Shown: positions 1-8,245 of the stretch, in pieces
Layout of the letters: every line of letters starts with the position of its first letter
Position numbering within the stretch: the stretch's first letter is position 1
Assembly: GCA_902780635.1 (NCBI GenBank)
Contig: CACZGH010000021.1
Span: forward strand, 1 to 64,000
Direction: 5' to 3'
Origin: an uncultured Prevotellaceae bacterium
GTDB taxonomy: Bacteria; Bacteroidota; Bacteroidia; Bacteroidales; Bacteroidaceae
Length of the DNA: 64,000 bases
Program-made: the position numbers and the translations under genes
The notes under the pieces: generated by a model
The model's database searches: none
Told to the model about the DNA's origin: nothing
What the model saw: only the letters and a program-made list of their open reading frames with translations

Positions 1-126
1 GGGGTGCTGATGCAGAAAGGACAGGAAGATCTGCTGCAGGTGGTGAACAATGTGATCCGCAGGATGAAGTCCGATGGGTTCCTTCGCCGGTTGCATGAGA
101 AATATGGATTGGTTTATGCCTATTGA
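1..126 (+). CDS. C-terminal fragment, possibly a family 3 solute-binding protein
   Basis: Only the last 41 codons are in the window, entering in frame 1 and ending at TGA 124-126. The residues VIRRMKSDGFLRRLHEKYG look like the closing helices of family 3 extracellular solute-binding proteins (amino-acid or lytic-transglycosylase-associated types), where a run of this kind places the last amphipathic helix on lobe 1. The assignment rests on this short tail alone. The next gene starts 26 bp downstream on the same strand, so the two may be co-transcribed. Confidence 0.5.
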   Translation, partial: GVLMQKGQEDLLQVVNNVIRRMKSDGFLRRLHEKYGLVYAY

Positions 127-152
127 ACCGATGAACCATCTATCTTGAACAT

Positions 153-590
153 ATGGATATCAGGAAAGCTTTTGATGCGGCATTCATCCGCATGAGAGAG
201 AAAGACTGGGATAAAATATATGTCGCGGTGGATATTCACGACACCATCCTTCGTGCCTGTTATGAGGATGAAGAGACCTATGACTATTTCCCTTTGGCAA
301 AGGAGTCTCTACAGATGATGTCCCATCGTAAGGACATCTGCCTAATCCTATGGAGTTCATGTCACCGCGACAGGTTGGAGGAATATGCCCGCCATTTCCT
401 GGACGATGGCATCAGGTTCGATTATGTCAACGAGAACCCTGAAGTAGAAAACACGCGCTTGCAGAACTTTGAGGAGAAGCTGTACATGAATGTCGGTCTC
501 GACGACAAGTTCGGATTTGACGCAGAGACAGACTGGGAGACCGTCTGCCTTGTGCTCGTAGAGTATCCAGAGAAACTGCCGTTGAAATGA
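153..590 (+). CDS. HAD-like phosphatase, small
   Basis: The 145-residue protein carries the landmarks of a small haloacid dehalogenase fold. Motif I is near residue 27 (VAVDIHDTIL; the two Asp flank I-H where most members have x-D/x). A motif II-like Ser occurs in LILWSSCHRD near residue 67, and an acidic motif IV in VGLDDKFGF near residue 115. Family knowledge says such proteins transfer phosphate through the first Asp. There is no signal peptide, so it should be cytoplasmic. The substrate cannot be read from the sequence. The second motif I Asp is kept, so it is probably active. It follows the preceding gene by 26 bp. Confidence 0.6.
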   Translation: MDIRKAFDAAFIRMREKDWDKIYVAVDIHDTILRACYEDEETYDYFPLAKESLQMMSHRKDICLILWSSCHRDRLEEYARHFLDDGIRFDYVNENPEVENTRLQNFEEKLYMNVGLDDKFGFDAETDWETVCLVLVEYPEKLPLK

Positions 591-1143
591 AGCACGTGAC
601 GAACAACAAAGACATGGGATAGGCTCTGGCAAACAACCGCATGAGCCTAAGTCCTGACCGATACAGCAGATATGACAAAACTGTTCGCAAAGCCACGTAA
701 ACTCATGCGGTCTTCCAGGAGAGATACACGCTGTCACCCGATTTAAACTGGGGAATCCTCTCTTAACAGCGATACTTTTTCATCTTCCGCAAGGCATGTT
801 GACTAACACGGGCAACTGAGCCATATAGATTTTCGCCACCTTACAGTTCATCTGACCAGCAGGCAACAGGGCTTCATTTTTTTTGGAAGTCAGAGGGTAA
901 CCAAAATTGGGGGTCAGCGGATAAACCTGGTTGGAAAGGCTTGCACGGTCAAGAGTAATTTGTTATCTTTGTGGCATGAAATCAGAGAACCTATTGCGTG
1001 CCAACGTACCCACAAAACAAGAATGGCAGCAACACCATATCATAATTGTGCAGCCAATCTTCATTGATCAAAAAAATAGCAAAAAAACATCCTTTTCCTC
1101 ATAATTTTTCTTTTCTGTGAAGATAGGCCGCACACTTATACCT
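591..1143. other. intergenic stretch without a convincing gene
   Basis: No open frame here has a plausible start, ribosome site and codon use together. It contains one good promoter match at 941-971 and a 42-codon frame at 976-1104 that begins too close to that promoter to be read from it. Its last 50 bp share a short stretch with 2450-2482, on the other side of the lipoprotein gene. Confidence 0.6.
941..971 (+). promoter_or_regulatory. promoter match with no clear gene (TTG-N20-TATCTTTG)
   Basis: TTG at 941-943, 20 bp, then TATCTTTG at 964-971 matches the Bacteroidota sigma-ABfr consensus (TTTG near -33, TAnnTTTG near -7). The expected start point is about 977. No gene follows for 200 bp, so it either gives the lipoprotein gene at 1185 a long leader or makes a small RNA. 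Confidence 0.45.
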
Positions 1144-1151
1144 TATTTTTG
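1144..1151 (+). promoter_or_regulatory. -7 box of the lipoprotein gene
   Basis: TATTTTTG matches TAnnTTTG and lies 33 bp before the ATG at 1185. There is no clear TTTG about 20 bp upstream. Confidence 0.5.
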
Positions 1152-1184
1152 TAGCTTTAATGTTTAATCTTTAAAATCTATTTT

Positions 1185-2018
1185 ATGATGACTTCTAAAA
1201 TGAAAAAAATGCTTTTTGGGGCTCTCGTAGCAATGACACTGTTTTCATCATGTAGCCCCAACTTTTATCAGGTGTATGAAGTGAAATCGAATGCCTTGAG
1301 ACAATCTGACAACTCCTTGGTTTATGAGAATGAAGATTTGAAGGTGCTATACAACCTTTGGAGTTCCGGAGGGGTTGTGAACTTTATCGTCCAAAACAAG
1401 ACCGACCGTGACCTATTCCTCGATATGGGTCAGTCTTTCTTCATTTTTAATGGTGAAGCTTTTGATTATTTCCAGAACAGAGAATACACCAACACGGTCT
1501 CACTGACGGCATCGGTAGGCTATGGTGTCAGTATCTTCTCAGCTACAACTGGTTTTTGGCCCAACGTCTATCTTGTACCTAGTACAGAATCTTTGATAGC
1601 TAAGGCCATGAAAGGGAGCAGCAAGGCAGTCACTACCAAAGAAAAGGAAATTATATGTGTCCCCGCCAATTCTTTTAAAACTATCAGCGGACAATCCGTA
1701 TTTCAAAAATATACTGTGACTTGCAACAAGAAGACGGATTATCCCAGCCGAAGTGCTGTTGTCGCCACCTACACAGAATCGTCCTCACCTTCCAAGTTCA
1801 GGAACCGCATTTCCTATTCTTTTGACGAGAAAGGAAGTGATTTGCGCCAGATAGAGAACGATTTCTACCTTTCTGGTATTACCAATTACTCGAAGAAGGC
1901 AGCAACTGAAAAGGTGAAAGAGAAAGTGGGCTGTAGTGAGACTTTTTATAAAAAGACTTACTATTTTAAAATAGGTGGCCCCAACAAATACTATAAATCC
2001 TATAGGAAATCAAATTAA
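1185..2018 (+). CDS. lipoprotein of unknown function
   Basis: The 277-residue product begins with a type II signal peptide: lysines at residues 5-8, a hydrophobic stretch, and the lipobox LFSSC ending at Cys 23, so it should be lipid-anchored in the cell envelope. The body is rich in beta-strand-like segments and Tyr/Ser/Asn (for example SLTASVGYGVSIFSATTGF near residue 107) and ends in a basic tail. I do not recognise a named domain; similar lipoproteins of unknown role are common in Bacteroidales. An in-frame ATG at 1200 would also give a full signal peptide. The promoter is at 1144-1151 and a hairpin at 2049-2074 follows the stop. Confidence 0.7.
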   Translation: MMTSKMKKMLFGALVAMTLFSSCSPNFYQVYEVKSNALRQSDNSLVYENEDLKVLYNLWSSGGVVNFIVQNKTDRDLFLDMGQSFFIFNGEAFDYFQNREYTNTVSLTASVGYGVSIFSATTGFWPNVYLVPSTESLIAKAMKGSSKAVTTKEKEIICVPANSFKTISGQSVFQKYTVTCNKKTDYPSRSAVVATYTESSSPSKFRNRISYSFDEKGSDLRQIENDFYLSGITNYSKKAATEKVKEKVGCSETFYKKTYYFKIGGPNKYYKSYRKSN

Positions 2019-2048
2019 GGGGTTATTTCCGAACACTATCAAATAATG

Positions 2049-2074
2049 GGGGACAGGTCATCAAGGCCTGCCCC
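2049..2074. terminator. hairpin between convergent genes
   Basis: GGGG-A-CAGG pairs with CCTGCCCC across a 9-base loop, with one bulged A, and is followed by a T-rich run at 2075-2088. It lies between the lipoprotein gene and the opposing WYL fragment and could serve both. Confidence 0.5.
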
Positions 2075-2075
2075 T

Positions 2076-2327
2076 CTATTCACTTTTTAATCCTTTTTCC
2101 ATTGCAGTTATTGCAGCGTATAGACATATGCTAGAGCCTGCCTCGCTCTCCATGTACTTGATGTCATCAAAAATCTGGCGGCGGCTCACTCCACCCGTAC
2201 CATTGTAGTTCTGCAAGGCTTCATCGCATTTGGCAATGAGGTCTTCGATATAATAGCGATGAGTGAAGTCTCGAAAGCACTTGTCAAGGGTTTGGTATCG
2301 TATGGATGCGTTTTTATTGGTAGGCAT
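2076..2327 (-). pseudogene. truncated WYL-family transcriptional regulator (N-terminal part only)
   Basis: The first 63 or so residues (starting MPTNKNASIRYQTLDKCFRD, then YYIEDLIAKCDEAL and GGVSRRQIFDDIKYMESEAG) match the winged-helix start of Bacteroidales WYL-domain regulators, which are usually about 300-350 residues. After ESEAG the frame runs into 19 unrelated residues and stops. Neither the linker nor the WYL domain is present, so the DNA-binding part has lost its ligand-binding part. It still has a good promoter (2354-2361) and a normal ATG, so a short DNA-binding protein could still be made. I treat it as a remnant; a functional mini-regulator is the alternative. Confidence 0.6.
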
Positions 2328-2353
2328 AAGGTTTTTGATAGATTTAGTAAATG

Positions 2354-2361
2354 CAAAGGTA
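2354..2361 (-). promoter_or_regulatory. -7 box of the WYL fragment
   Basis: On the minus strand this reads TACCTTTG, a full TAnnTTTG match, 27 bp upstream of the ATG at 2327. Confidence 0.5.
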
Positions 2362-2709
2362 ATAAATATTTTACGAATTCTCCACCTTATTTAAAATAAA
2401 TAGGCTCCCAAACGGTCATTTTGTCGCCTTTTTGATGTTTCATGCAGGTATTTTCCTCATCTGTGAAGATAGACTGCACTCTACGAATAAAAATATTGTC
2501 AAGATGAAGAGAAAACATAGGCATCCTCCTTTTCTGGGAACGCAATTTTCTTGGAGTCCACATCAATTTTCATGACAGGGTCTTTACTTCAAGGGGCACT
2601 TTCGTCCCCTTCTGAGTGGAAACACAGGAGTCTGCTCCCATGATTACTCAAAATGACAACAAGATGTTTTTTTGAGAATGTAATAGGGTGATATTTGAAA
2701 TATTACTCG
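2362..2709. other. intergenic stretch
   Basis: No gene is seen. The piece around 2450-2482 (TTTTCCTCAT, then CTGTGAAGATAG, then GCAC) repeats parts of 1093-1135 on the far side of the lipoprotein gene, which suggests an old duplication. Confidence 0.5.
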
Positions 2710-2717
2710 TAATTTTG
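2710..2717 (+). promoter_or_regulatory. -7 box of the propeller protein gene
   Basis: TAATTTTG followed by C, a full TAnnTTTG match, 85 bp before the ATG at 2802. There is no TTTG at the usual distance upstream. Confidence 0.45.
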
Positions 2718-2801
2718 CAGTATTAATAATTGAAATAACATGCCTTATTTGATTAATTTCAAATAAATGGTAGTTATCTCTAAGATATACTTACTTTTTT
2801 C

Positions 2802-4814
2802 ATGAATAGACGAACTGTTATTACCCTGCTCATTGCATTGACCACTCTCATGATGCATGCCCAGCTGACCGACTGGCAGAACATTTCGAGCAAGAATTTC
2901 GTGACAAAAATCATCCACGACCAGAACTTCTTGTACATCGGTACGAAGGGCGGCGGTATCGTGAAGATGGACAAGCAGAGCGGCGAACAGACGGTGCTCA
3001 AAAGGGCCGACGGCAGCATGACGGGAAACTCTATCACCGACATGGCGCTGCACGATGGCGAACTGTGGGTAGGCACAGAGTACAACGGGGTGGCGAAGGT
3101 GACTGACGACGGCATCGAGAAGTTCGACAGGAGGAACGCTGGATTCAGGAGCAACCAGCATTTTTCCGGCTTCTTTTTCAATACCGACGGGACCATGCTC
3201 GTGGGGGGTATCGCAGCTTTGTACGCTTTCGACGGAAAGAAAAGCACTGCCGTATATGACATCAACCCGCTAAGCCCCTACACCTACGTCCAAAAGATGA
3301 AGGCTGACGTCGACGGACGTATATGGGTGGCGTGCTACGATGCATTAAATATGTACAATCTCTGCATCTTCACATCCAATGATTTGATGCCGTACAACAT
3401 TCCCTATGGGAAAGTAAACAACATCGAAACTGATAAAGACGGAAGCCTGTGGATAGCAACGAACAACGGTCTCGTCAAATTAGATGGCAACGATTTCACG
3501 CACTACACGCCTGAAAATTCGGCTCTGCCTGAGGCGAACATCATCGATTTAACTGCCGACGAGAAGGGTAACCTCTGGATGCTGGGCGAACACTTTATTG
3601 CCAAGTACGACGGCACGAACTTCAAGGCCTACCCCTATCAGCTGAACGTCGCGAACGATTATCTGCTGGCCATTGATGCCGACAACGACAACGTCTATGT
3701 AGGTTCGAGCTTCGAAGGCTTACTAAAGCTCACTGACAATGGATTGCAAGCCATCCCGCTCACAGACAACCAACTCTACGACAGCGGCATTCTCTATTCC
3801 AGTGGCTGCATCGATGGAAAAGGCAACTTTTGCGCTTGCACACAAAACGGCTTCCAGACCTACAACATCGACACCGGCGAATGCCATTTTGAACCTATGG
3901 GGGTGATTGCCCAGACGGAGACCGACCGTAACGGCAACGTCTGGCTACTCTGGCCCTGGTTTGCCACCGACACCTGCCTTGTGGAAATCACAGCTACGGC
4001 TAAGAAGGCATTCATGAGAACCGACTATCCCTTCAGCGAGGCAGACGCCAGCCTTGTCAAGTTTGACCGCAAGAACCGCCTCTGGATAGCCACGAACCAT
4101 GGTCTCTACATGCGTGACGGTGAGACGTGGACAGCCTACAACAAGAGCAATTCCAGCCTTACAGAGACAGTCCAGTGCATGGCCTTCGACAGCAGCAACC
4201 GTCTCTGGTGCGGCACCTTCGGCAGCGGCCTGTTCTGCTTTGACGGCACGAAATGGAGCAACTACACCACCTCCAACACCTCTCTCCCGTCCGATTACGT
4301 GGGCACGGTGACCGTCGATAACAACAACGTCCTTTGGCTGAACTGCCGCGACCCTCGCTATCCCGACAAAATGGGCTCAGAATATGGTCTGGGGTTGACG
4401 CGCTTCGACGGAAACGCATGTACGACCTACAACCGCAACAACTCGCCGCTGCCCAGCGACTGCTTCTGGGATGTGCAGGTGGATGTCGACAACCGGAAAT
4501 GGATAGCCACCGCTGGCGATGTCGGCCTCGTCTGCTATGACGGAACAGAGTGGACGATCTATGACACTGACAACTCTGGCATCGCCCTGAATGAGGTCAC
4601 CAAAATCTCCCTCGACCCCAAACGTGACCTCATCTGGCTTACCCAGTACCCTGGCCTCGGCCTCTCCGTCGCCCGTATGAATTGCAAGACATCGAGCATA
4701 CGCCCTGTCATACACTCCAAGCAGTCGGATGTGTATTACGACTTGCAGGGCAGACTCATCAACCAACCAACTCATGGAATGTATATCACTAATAAAAAGA
4801 AAATTATCAAATAA
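2802..4814 (+). CDS. secreted beta-propeller protein (two-component-regulator propeller repeats)
   Basis: The 670-residue product has a Sec signal peptide (MNRRTVITLLIALTTLMMHAQ, cut after residue 20-21) and then repeated blades of the Reg_prop type, seen as NGLVKLDG, RLWIATNHGLYMRDG, RLWCGTFGSGLFCFDG and RKWIATAGDVGLVCYDG. In Bacteroidota these blades usually form the periplasmic sensor of hybrid two-component regulators. Here there is no Y_Y_Y domain, membrane segment, kinase or DNA-binding part. Instead the protein ends in the tail YYDLQGRL...GMYITNKKKIIK that is also found on four other secreted proteins in the window. It may bind glycans or proteins at the cell surface; its function is not known. 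Confidence 0.75.
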   Translation: MNRRTVITLLIALTTLMMHAQLTDWQNISSKNFVTKIIHDQNFLYIGTKGGGIVKMDKQSGEQTVLKRADGSMTGNSITDMALHDGELWVGTEYNGVAKVTDDGIEKFDRRNAGFRSNQHFSGFFFNTDGTMLVGGIAALYAFDGKKSTAVYDINPLSPYTYVQKMKADVDGRIWVACYDALNMYNLCIFTSNDLMPYNIPYGKVNNIETDKDGSLWIATNNGLVKLDGNDFTHYTPENSALPEANIIDLTADEKGNLWMLGEHFIAKYDGTNFKAYPYQLNVANDYLLAIDADNDNVYVGSSFEGLLKLTDNGLQAIPLTDNQLYDSGILYSSGCIDGKGNFCACTQNGFQTYNIDTGECHFEPMGVIAQTETDRNGNVWLLWPWFATDTCLVEITATAKKAFMRTDYPFSEADASLVKFDRKNRLWIATNHGLYMRDGETWTAYNKSNSSLTETVQCMAFDSSNRLWCGTFGSGLFCFDGTKWSNYTTSNTSLPSDYVGTVTVDNNNVLWLNCRDPRYPDKMGSEYGLGLTRFDGNACTTYNRNNSPLPSDCFWDVQVDVDNRKWIATAGDVGLVCYDGTEWTIYDTDNSGIALNEVTKISLDPKRDLIWLTQYPGLGLSVARMNCKTSSIRPVIHSKQSDVYYDLQGRLINQPTHGMYITNKKKIIK

Positions 4815-4839
4815 AACAAGAATAGTGATACTGTTTTAT

Positions 4840-4873
4840 AAGGAATCAAAGGGATAGGTTTGATCCTTTTCCC
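4840..4873 (+). terminator. probable terminator of the propeller gene
   Basis: AAGG-A-ATCAAA pairs with TTTGATCCTT across an 8-base loop, with one bulged A, and is followed by TTCCCTT and a later T run. It lies 26 bp after the stop. Confidence 0.45.
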
Positions 4874-4904
4874 TTAAAGTTTTTGAGAATAGAAAAAACG
4901 CCCC

Positions 4905-5582
4905 ATGCTAATAACCATAACTAACATACAACGAATTTTTGCCAAATACAATGATCTCTGCTTCGAGGGCAAATTGCCTATGCCGATTATCAAATTGGGC
5001 AATGCCAAGAATTACCTTGGACAACTCAGATGTAAGAAGAAAAAGGATCGTTTTGGTAAGATAACGTTATACGACTTCACTCTCTGTGTAAACACAAGAT
5101 ATGAGATGGATGAACCGAAACTGGAGGATGTGGTCATACATGAAATGATACACTATTATATCAGCTTCAACAACATCAAGGATACTTCCTCTCATGGCAT
5201 CGTGTTCCGCAATATCATGAATGATATCAATCATCGCTTTGGACGCAATATTATGATCTCCTCCAAAGGCAATCAACCGGTTTCCGCTTCTTCACAAGAA
5301 TACAAACAACACCTGGTGGGTGTGGCCACACTGAAGGATGGGACGACCGCTACCATGACCTGTGCGCGTACCCGTTTATTCCAGATTGATGAAGACCTAA
5401 GAAGGCTCTTTCCCATCCAGAATCTCACTTGGTACTTTACCATAGAGCCTTACTTCAACCGTTTTCCCCGATGCACCAAGGCGAAGCTCTACCGGGTCGA
5501 CAAAGAGGAACTGACCGCACACCTTGCTACAGCACTGGAGTTGGAACGTGTCGGCAATGCCTTCCGTCCTAAAAGAAAATGA
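4905..5582 (+). CDS. SprT-like zinc metalloprotease domain protein
   Basis: The 225-residue protein shows the SprT-like order: an N-terminal helix ending YNDLCFEGKLPMPIIKLG, a strand with the YDFTLCVNTRYEM element, the HExxH zinc site in VVIHEMIHYY near residue 80, and a downstream His in SSHGIVFRNIMN that fits a third ligand. SprT-like domains occur in DNA-protein crosslink proteases (Spartan) and in uncharacterised bacterial proteins. No signal peptide is present, so it should be cytoplasmic. The C-terminal 90 residues lack an obvious zinc ribbon. The substrate is not known. The stop codon lies inside a hairpin (5576-5604). Confidence 0.75.
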   Translation: MLITITNIQRIFAKYNDLCFEGKLPMPIIKLGNAKNYLGQLRCKKKKDRFGKITLYDFTLCVNTRYEMDEPKLEDVVIHEMIHYYISFNNIKDTSSHGIVFRNIMNDINHRFGRNIMISSKGNQPVSASSQEYKQHLVGVATLKDGTTATMTCARTRLFQIDEDLRRLFPIQNLTWYFTIEPYFNRFPRCTKAKLYRVDKEELTAHLATALELERVGNAFRPKRK

Positions 5583-5604
5583 CTCTTTTGAGGTGAGCCA
5601 TTTT
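5576..5604 (+). terminator. possible terminator overlapping the sprT-like stop codon
   Basis: AAAATGACTC pairs with GAGCCATTTT (one mismatch) across a short loop and is followed by CTTTGG. The TGA stop is in the left arm. There is no long T run, so termination may be weak. Confidence 0.35.
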
Positions 5605-5646
5605 CTTTGGATGAATAGTTCAGATGAAGAGTAATACAACACTACG

Positions 5647-8073
5647 ATGGAAAAAGGTCGTTTTATCATAGCTTACTTGGTGGCCCTGACAATTTTTGGG
5701 GTGGGGAAGGTGTCAGCACAAGCTGACAACCGTTTGGTTGGACTGTGGAAAAAGCCTACGTCCGACTACCGCATGAAGACATGGTGGTTTTTCGGCTATG
5801 AGCGCACAACGGAAGAGGGCATCGTTGCTGACGTCAACGCACTGCGGGACGCCGGCTTCGGTGGCGTGGTGTATTACGACCAGAACCATGCCAAAGACCC
5901 TGTGGCAAATGGTGCGGAGGATGCTTTCAGTCTGTCATGGTGGCGGCATCTGCATATTGCCGCTGACGAGGCTCATCGGGCAGGCTTGTCGTTTGAGTTG
6001 AACATCTCCAATGGCTATTGTGCAGGAGGACGGTGGATCGATGCCGCACATGCCATGCAGCGTGTGATGAGTGCTGAGGTAAGGGTAGAAGGAGGAACAG
6101 CCCTCAAGATGGCGTTGCCTGCCATCACAGGTGGTGGTACTTACGTCAAGGACATCGCAGTGTTGGCGTTCCCAAACAATGACGATGGGAGGATGCGACA
6201 TATCACAGCCCGGTATGATGCAAAGGGAAAAGGTCGAAATGGTGCCATGCAGGGGCCAATGGAGACGACGGATGGCTTTTCTGGCTATGGATTCACACCA
6301 CTGCCTGATGTGGGCGTGCTGCAAGTGAGCGACGACTCCATCACATGGCGTGACGTGGTGCGCCTCGCACCCATGTATCGCAGTCAGGGCGGTTACTTCG
6401 TGCGCACCAATGCCTTTCCTGCCACGACAGGCAAAGGGTGGCGCGTGAAGCATCCTGACGGCTCCTGCAGCTATGAGGGGCAAAGTGGTGGCGCAGGCAT
6501 CAAGGAATGGCATGTGGGAAGTGCTGCCAAGATAGACCGATGGGAAGAACGCGCTGCCCTGCAAAGTGACTTCGCAGAGGGTGATGATACTCCTCATTAT
6601 GAGGAAAATGAAATCATCAGCCTCCATACTATCATCAACCTGACCGACAGCATCTCTGCCGATACGCTGCGATGCACATTGCCACCCGGTCAGTGGACCA
6701 TTCTCCGGTTGGCCGCCGTGCCCACTGGGGCCAAATCAAAACATGGCAGACCCAACCTTCTGGGTTATGAGTGCGACAAGTTGTCCATGGAAGCCGCCTG
6801 TCTTCACTGGGACAGTTATGTGCAAGTGATACTCGATTCGCTTAACAGCAACGGACAAAAAATGGTAGCGGGTGTCACCATGGACTCTCATGAAGGCGGG
6901 TCGCAAAACTGGACTCCGCTGATGCTCCAAGAGTTTCAGCAGCGGCGCACTTACGACTTGATGCCATGGCTTCCCGTGTTGGTGGGCTATGTGGTGGAGT
7001 CGGTGGAAAGCACCTCACAAGTGCTGTATGACTTTCGTCAGACCATAGCAGAATGTATCCGTGATAACTATTTCGGCACCTTCCAAAAACGGGCCACAGA
7101 GAACGGCCTTACGTTCACTGCCCAGGCCATCGGCAATGCCCTCTGCATCACGGGTGACGCCATCGGGGTGAAGCAGGTGGTGGACAAACCGCAGGGAGAG
7201 TTTTGGACCTATCAGCGACAAGGAGCCTACGACGTGAAAGACTGCAGCAGTGCCGCCCACCTCTACGGCAAACCCATCGCCTCTGCAGAGGCCATGACGG
7301 ACTGTGAGTACAAGGACAATCCCTCTGACCTGCATCGGGTGGCCAATATCGCCTTTTCCATGGGCGCACAGGAGATGGTGGTGTGTGCCACGCCTCATAT
7401 CCCTACGCCAAAGGTGACAGAACCCTATGTGGCGGGCCGCGAATATGCCATCAATCGTTCTAACCCCAAGTGGAGCCAGATGAAGCCGGTGTGGCTGCAA
7501 GCGGCGCGGTCGATGGTGATGTTGCGTCAAGGACGTGCCGCTCCTGATGTCCTTGTTTTTCTGGGAGATGACGTGCCCATCAAGACCATTACCAGTCGTC
7601 TGCCCGACGGACTAGATGGATTGGACTGGGATGTCTGCACCGCAGACGCACTCCTCAATAGACTGAGCGTGGCAGACGGACAACTTCACACCCCCGATGG
7701 GGTCGTTTATAAAGCCCTGTTGATCGCCAAGAAGGCTCATGTCACCCAACAGACACAGCTACTGCTTGACTCACTGCGTGTCGCAGGGGTGCCTGTGCTT
7801 CATTCGGGCGAAAGCATCGTCCGTCCTCTCATAATTGAAAAAGGGAAAGATTTTGTGGTGCATACCCATCGGAGAACAGATAAAATGGATATCTTTTATT
7901 TGGGCAACGTAGAAGAGCAACCTACCGACATCGTATTCCGATTGCAGGGCAATCCTAAGCGCATCACCCTGTGGAATAATGCTACAGGCCGTCGCCGCAC
8001 ATTGAAACCTGCTGCTGATGCCTCTTTCTCCTTAACGATGCAACCTATGGAGTCGGTGTTCGTAACGTTTTGA
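5647..8073 (+). CDS. alpha-L-rhamnosidase, GH106-like
   Basis: The 808-residue enzyme has a signal peptide (ending VGKVSAQA near residue 26) and then the GH106 start: RMKTWWFFGYERTTEEGI followed by a barrel strand AGFGGVVYYD. Further family marks are GVTMDSHEGGSQNWTP, RRTYDLMPWLPVLVGY, DFRQTIAECIRDNYFG and SAEAMTDCEY; acidic residues in the first and last are likely catalytic or calcium-binding, by analogy with characterised GH106 enzymes. The C-terminus (ITLWNNATGRRRTL) is the usual closing beta-domain. At 808 residues it is shorter than the roughly 1,100 of the best known members. It should act in the periplasm, releasing L-rhamnose from pectin (rhamnogalacturonan), which fits the GH2-GH28-CE12 genes at 20-25.7 kb. 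GH106 versus a related unclassified family is not fully settled. Confidence 0.7.
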   Translation: MEKGRFIIAYLVALTIFGVGKVSAQADNRLVGLWKKPTSDYRMKTWWFFGYERTTEEGIVADVNALRDAGFGGVVYYDQNHAKDPVANGAEDAFSLSWWRHLHIAADEAHRAGLSFELNISNGYCAGGRWIDAAHAMQRVMSAEVRVEGGTALKMALPAITGGGTYVKDIAVLAFPNNDDGRMRHITARYDAKGKGRNGAMQGPMETTDGFSGYGFTPLPDVGVLQVSDDSITWRDVVRLAPMYRSQGGYFVRTNAFPATTGKGWRVKHPDGSCSYEGQSGGAGIKEWHVGSAAKIDRWEERAALQSDFAEGDDTPHYEENEIISLHTIINLTDSISADTLRCTLPPGQWTILRLAAVPTGAKSKHGRPNLLGYECDKLSMEAACLHWDSYVQVILDSLNSNGQKMVAGVTMDSHEGGSQNWTPLMLQEFQQRRTYDLMPWLPVLVGYVVESVESTSQVLYDFRQTIAECIRDNYFGTFQKRATENGLTFTAQAIGNALCITGDAIGVKQVVDKPQGEFWTYQRQGAYDVKDCSSAAHLYGKPIASAEAMTDCEYKDNPSDLHRVANIAFSMGAQEMVVCATPHIPTPKVTEPYVAGREYAINRSNPKWSQMKPVWLQAARSMVMLRQGRAAPDVLVFLGDDVPIKTITSRLPDGLDGLDWDVCTADALLNRLSVADGQLHTPDGVVYKALLIAKKAHVTQQTQLLLDSLRVAGVPVLHSGESIVRPLIIEKGKDFVVHTHRRTDKMDIFYLGNVEEQPTDIVFRLQGNPKRITLWNNATGRRRTLKPAADASFSLTMQPMESVFVTF

Positions 8074-8160
8074 GTAACTTGTCAACTCGTCAACTGGATG
8101 TTGCGTTAATTTATGTTGGAAAAGCATGTTTTCTGGCATCTATACCAGATGTTGTCGGGC

Positions 8161-8176
8161 TATTTTTGTAACTTTG
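8161..8176 (+). promoter_or_regulatory. two abutting -7 boxes before the Sel1 gene
   Basis: TATTTTTG (8161-8168) is followed directly by TAACTTTG (8169-8176); both match TAnnTTTG. The ATG is 69 bp downstream. Either may be used. Confidence 0.5.
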
Positions 8177-8245
8177 TGGCCTATTTGACAGACATATACA
8201 TCGCTCTCTATGGAGGGGGCAGAATAAAAGATATCTGTGTAGACG

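Noticed and set aside
976-1104. 42-codon frame starting MKSENLLRANVPTKQEW
   Set aside because: The ATG is only 5 bp after the -7 box, upstream of the expected start point; no ribosome site and no recognisable family.
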